Below, piece after piece: positions 5,132 to 7,049 of a stretch of DNA of 7,049 nt. Under the pieces are notes generated by a model. That model ran no database searches. It worked only from the letters and a program-made list of their open reading frames with translations, and was not told where the DNA came from. The position numbers and the translations under genes were made by a program. The DNA comes from Planococcus sp. MB-3u-03 (GTDB lineage Bacteria > Bacillota > Bacilli > Bacillales_A > Planococcaceae). Location of the stretch: the NCBI RefSeq assembly GCF_002833405.1, contig NZ_CP025126.1, positions 1 to 7,049 of the forward strand, in the 5' to 3' direction. How positions within the stretch are numbered: the stretch's first letter is position 1; each line of letters begins with the position of its first letter.

Positions 5132-6435
5132 ACCGCTTTTTCTTTATCGGCTTATCCATTGCCATCGTCGCTTTTTTGACTTCGAACTTCCTGTTGCTGT
5201 TCGGTGAGAAGAGCATCATTTCAAAACAACTGTATGTCAGCGAATATGAACAGGCGTATACCCATACATACACCGAAACTTTGCCGAAAGAAGCATTGAC
5301 GGCACCGCAGGATACGATGGAAATCTACGTCCAGGACGATGAAGCGCTTGAGCAATGGCTCGTCAAAGAAGGCGATGCCGTAACGGCAGGTGCTGAACTG
5401 GCACGCTTGAACGAAAGTGAGTCAGAAGACCAGCGAGCGATCTGGCAGTCGGAACAAAGTGCGCTTCAAACAGAACGCAGTGAAGTTCAGTCCACATTGC
5501 AGGAATTGACGCAGGCGCGCGCATCGCAAGACAGCAGTGTATCTGAAGACTCCAATAACAGCTCCAGCTATCCAGGGTTTGGCGAAGACATGGAACAGGA
5601 ATTGCGTATGGATGTCAACGTCTCAGTTGGCGTGGAAGTGCCGGAAGACGGCTCGTATGCTTCAGGCATCGCGCAAGCCCAGCAGCGTCTGGCGGCCATT
5701 GATTCTGAACTTGCGGTCGTGGAAGCGCAGCTCGCACAAAGCCAGGAAAATCCGGCGCTCATCAGCCCGGTCGAAGGGACGGTCGCGAGCATCAACCGCG
5801 ACACCGCTCCGCTCAGCATCGAGATTTACAATAATGAACGCGAATTCGTGACGTATCTATTGGAAGACGAATGGCACGAAGTGGAACAGGCCGATCGCGT
5901 ATTCATCCAGGCGCCAGGCATTGAAGGCGCGATTCCTGGAACGGTCCGCAGCGTTTCTGAAATTCCGGCAGAAGAATCCAAGTGGTTCGAAGCGTACCGG
6001 GATCTCGGCCGCATCGAACAAAACAACCCGATCGCCTTTTACGAAGTGCGCATCGCCCCTGAAACACCCTTGCAGGACACGATGCCTTATGGCAGCAATG
6101 TCAACGCAGAAATCACCTTGGATGAAGCACAAGATGCAATCGCCTTGCGCGATGCTTGGGTTTACGATGACGACGATACGACGGGCACTGCCTATACCTT
6201 GAACATTGACGGCCGCCCGAATGCCGTCCCTGTCGAAATCGCCTTCACCCAACAAGGCCGCGTTGTTCTCGCAAGCGGCATGGAAGCAGGGGATATCACC
6301 ATCAATGAAGAGCAGCTTCACGATTATCCGGGAAGGCCGAAGCTCTTCATGCCGTTCCCGAGCCGCACGCCGGACTTTAACTATGCGAAGAATACAGAAT
6401 GGCGAGCCTATGTCGAATATTTATTGGCACGCTAA
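5128..6435 (+). CDS. HlyD/YknX-type membrane fusion (efflux adaptor) protein
   Basis: A 435-residue protein anchored by one N-terminal helix (about residues 4-26) with the rest outside the membrane. The two halves of a biotinyl-lipoyl-like domain are recognisable: VKEGDAVTAGAELARL (79-94) and the returning strand around SPVEGTVASINR (213-224). Between them are Gln/Glu-rich coiled-coil arms (about 100-130 and 181-207), interrupted by a Ser/Asn/Asp/Glu-rich linker (132-180). A beta-barrel region follows, with the typical MPYGSNVNAEITL (319-331) and a membrane-proximal domain (about 335-390). The last 35 residues (PGRPKLFMPF onward) look like an extra tail. Adaptors of this type link an inner-membrane transporter to export across the envelope; in B. 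subtilis YknX works with the ABC transporter YknYZ. No transporter gene follows here. AAGGGGGG lies 8 nt before the ATG. Confidence 0.82.
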   Translation: MNRFFFIGLSIAIVAFLTSNFLLLFGEKSIISKQLYVSEYEQAYTHTYTETLPKEALTAPQDTMEIYVQDDEALEQWLVKEGDAVTAGAELARLNESESEDQRAIWQSEQSALQTERSEVQSTLQELTQARASQDSSVSEDSNNSSSYPGFGEDMEQELRMDVNVSVGVEVPEDGSYASGIAQAQQRLAAIDSELAVVEAQLAQSQENPALISPVEGTVASINRDTAPLSIEIYNNEREFVTYLLEDEWHEVEQADRVFIQAPGIEGAIPGTVRSVSEIPAEESKWFEAYRDLGRIEQNNPIAFYEVRIAPETPLQDTMPYGSNVNAEITLDEAQDAIALRDAWVYDDDDTTGTAYTLNIDGRPNAVPVEIAFTQQGRVVLASGMEAGDITINEEQLHDYPGRPKLFMPFPSRTPDFNYAKNTEWRAYVEYLLAR

Positions 6436-6437
6436 GC

Positions 6438-6468
6438 AAAACCTCCGGGAATTTCCGGAGGTTTTTTT
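6438..6468 (+). terminator. Intrinsic terminator of the Yip1/membrane-fusion operon
   Basis: AAAACCTCCGG (6438-6448) pairs over 11 bp with CCGGAGGTTTT (6455-6465) around the loop GAATTT, and the T-run continues to 6468. It starts two bases after the stop codon, so it closes the operon and argues that no ABC transporter gene is co-transcribed downstream. Confidence 0.93.
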
Positions 6469-6543
6469 ATGGAAATCAACCAGTGAAAGCATATGGGGTT
6501 GCTGTGTAAATGGACGCATCGAAAACGCCATGGAAACTTGCGC

Positions 6544-6572
6544 TTAATTTACGGCCGCCATTGGTGTACGAT
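6544..6572 (+). promoter_or_regulatory. Possible promoter of yhdT-panF
   Basis: TACGAT (6567-6572) is a reasonable -10, with TTAATT (6544-6549) at 17 nt as a poor -35. A promoter must lie between the terminator at 6468 and the start at 6614, and this is the best candidate I see. The remainder of 6469-6613 shows nothing else recognisable. Confidence 0.3.
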
Positions 6573-6613
6573 AGACACAACACATTACAGCCATTGATCG
6601 GAGTGGGATATCC

Positions 6614-6886
6614 ATGAAAGAAACAGATTGGCGCTTCCGCGTCGCGCATCGGGAAGCCTGGATCGGCCTCGGCCTTGCGCTCTTCAACTTCGTCTGGTGG
6701 TTCGCTTTTGCCTACGGGCTCGGCAATCGCCCGGTCGAAGAATACACGTACATATTCGGCTTGCCCGATTGGTTTTTCTATAGCTGCATCGTCGGCTTCC
6801 TGGTCATGGTCGTGCTCGTCACGGTCGTCGTCAAGTTTTTCTTTGTCGATGTGCCATTTGACGAAGAACAGGAGGAAAGCCGATGA
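6614..6886 (+). CDS. yhdT: YhdT family small membrane protein (DUF997)
   Basis: A 90-residue protein with two hydrophobic helices (about residues 15-37 and 53-77) and a short acidic C-terminus (PFDEEQEESR). The pattern of an N-terminal AHREAW, a mid-protein GLPDWFFYSCI and a late VKFFFVDVP matches the YhdT family, for example the E. coli protein of about 80 residues encoded just before panF. Its role is not established; constant pairing with PanF suggests it is an accessory subunit or stabiliser of the pantothenate symporter. GGAGTGGG at 6600-6607 is the ribosome binding site. The stop overlaps the panF start as ATGA. Confidence 0.85.
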   Translation: MKETDWRFRVAHREAWIGLGLALFNFVWWFAFAYGLGNRPVEEYTYIFGLPDWFFYSCIVGFLVMVVLVTVVVKFFFVDVPFDEEQEESR

Positions 6887-7049
6887 ACTATTCAGTCCTT
6901 ATTCCCATGATCGTCTTTTTGATCATCATCTTTTTCATCGGCTATTGGTCGAGCAGAAAACTGGCCGGCTCTTCGAATTTCATCAGTGATTATTTTCTCG
7001 GTGGTCGTGAGCTTGGCGGTTTCGTCCTGGCGATGACCATGGTCGCGAC
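6883..7049 (+). CDS. panF: Sodium/pantothenate symporter PanF, N-terminal fragment
   Basis: The first 55 codons are present and the gene runs off the right edge. The sequence contains a first transmembrane helix (about residues 4-22), then the solute:sodium symporter signature DYFLGGRELGGFVLAMTMVA at 36-55, as in E. coli PanF. The full protein would import pantothenate (vitamin B5), the precursor of coenzyme A, driven by sodium. AGGAGG at 6870-6875 lies 7 nt before the ATG, inside the end of yhdT. Other solute:sodium symporters (for example proline or acetate permeases) share part of the signature; the preceding yhdT makes PanF the best call. Confidence 0.88.
   Translation, partial: MNYSVLIPMIVFLIIIFFIGYWSSRKLAGSSNFISDYFLGGRELGGFVLAMTMVA

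Noticed and set aside
6206..6547. Plus-strand frame overlapping the end of the adaptor gene
   Set aside because: It reads through the operon terminator and overlaps the well-supported adaptor frame.

Overview
The window looks like chromosomal DNA of a low-to-mid GC Gram-positive of the Bacillales, most likely the Planococcaceae (Planococcus/Planomicrobium-like). This is inferred from strong AGGAGG-type ribosome binding sites, U-tailed terminators, and proteins that closely resemble Bacillus subtilis YtgP (MurJ), YtfP, YknW and YknX as I remember them. No database search was run.

Left part (1-3120): a divergent pair. On the minus strand is murJ, the lipid II flippase, followed directly by the first 23 codons of an RsuA-type pseudouridine synthase whose ribosome binding site overlaps the murJ stop codon. 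On the plus strand is a YtfP/HI0933-family flavoprotein. The two genes are driven from a short region with back-to-back promoter-like sequences. The flavoprotein gene ends inside its own intrinsic terminator.

Middle (3106-4441): about 1.3 kb with no convincing protein gene but a lot of structure. It holds three tandem units of about 247 bp (3181-3910). Each carries a 58-nt imperfect hairpin with a compensatory base-pair change between copies, and a second GGGAA/TTCCY hairpin. A degraded end of a fourth unit lies upstream. An unrelated GC-rich element (about 4038-4225) folds into three successive hairpins. An AT-rich leader (4226-4441) with a direct repeat and an inverted repeat lies in front of the next operon.

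Right part (4442-7049): a two-gene operon encodes a five-helix Yip1-family membrane protein and an HlyD/YknX-type membrane fusion protein, overlapping by ATGA and closed by a strong terminator. No ABC transporter genes follow, unlike the yknWXYZ arrangement of B. subtilis. A second operon then starts, with yhdT and the beginning of panF (sodium/pantothenate symporter), again overlapping by ATGA.

The known genes cover peptidoglycan precursor export, a probable redox flavoprotein, an envelope export or toxin-resistance module, and uptake of the coenzyme A precursor pantothenate. The least explained part is the structured repeat region between 3130 and 4225.
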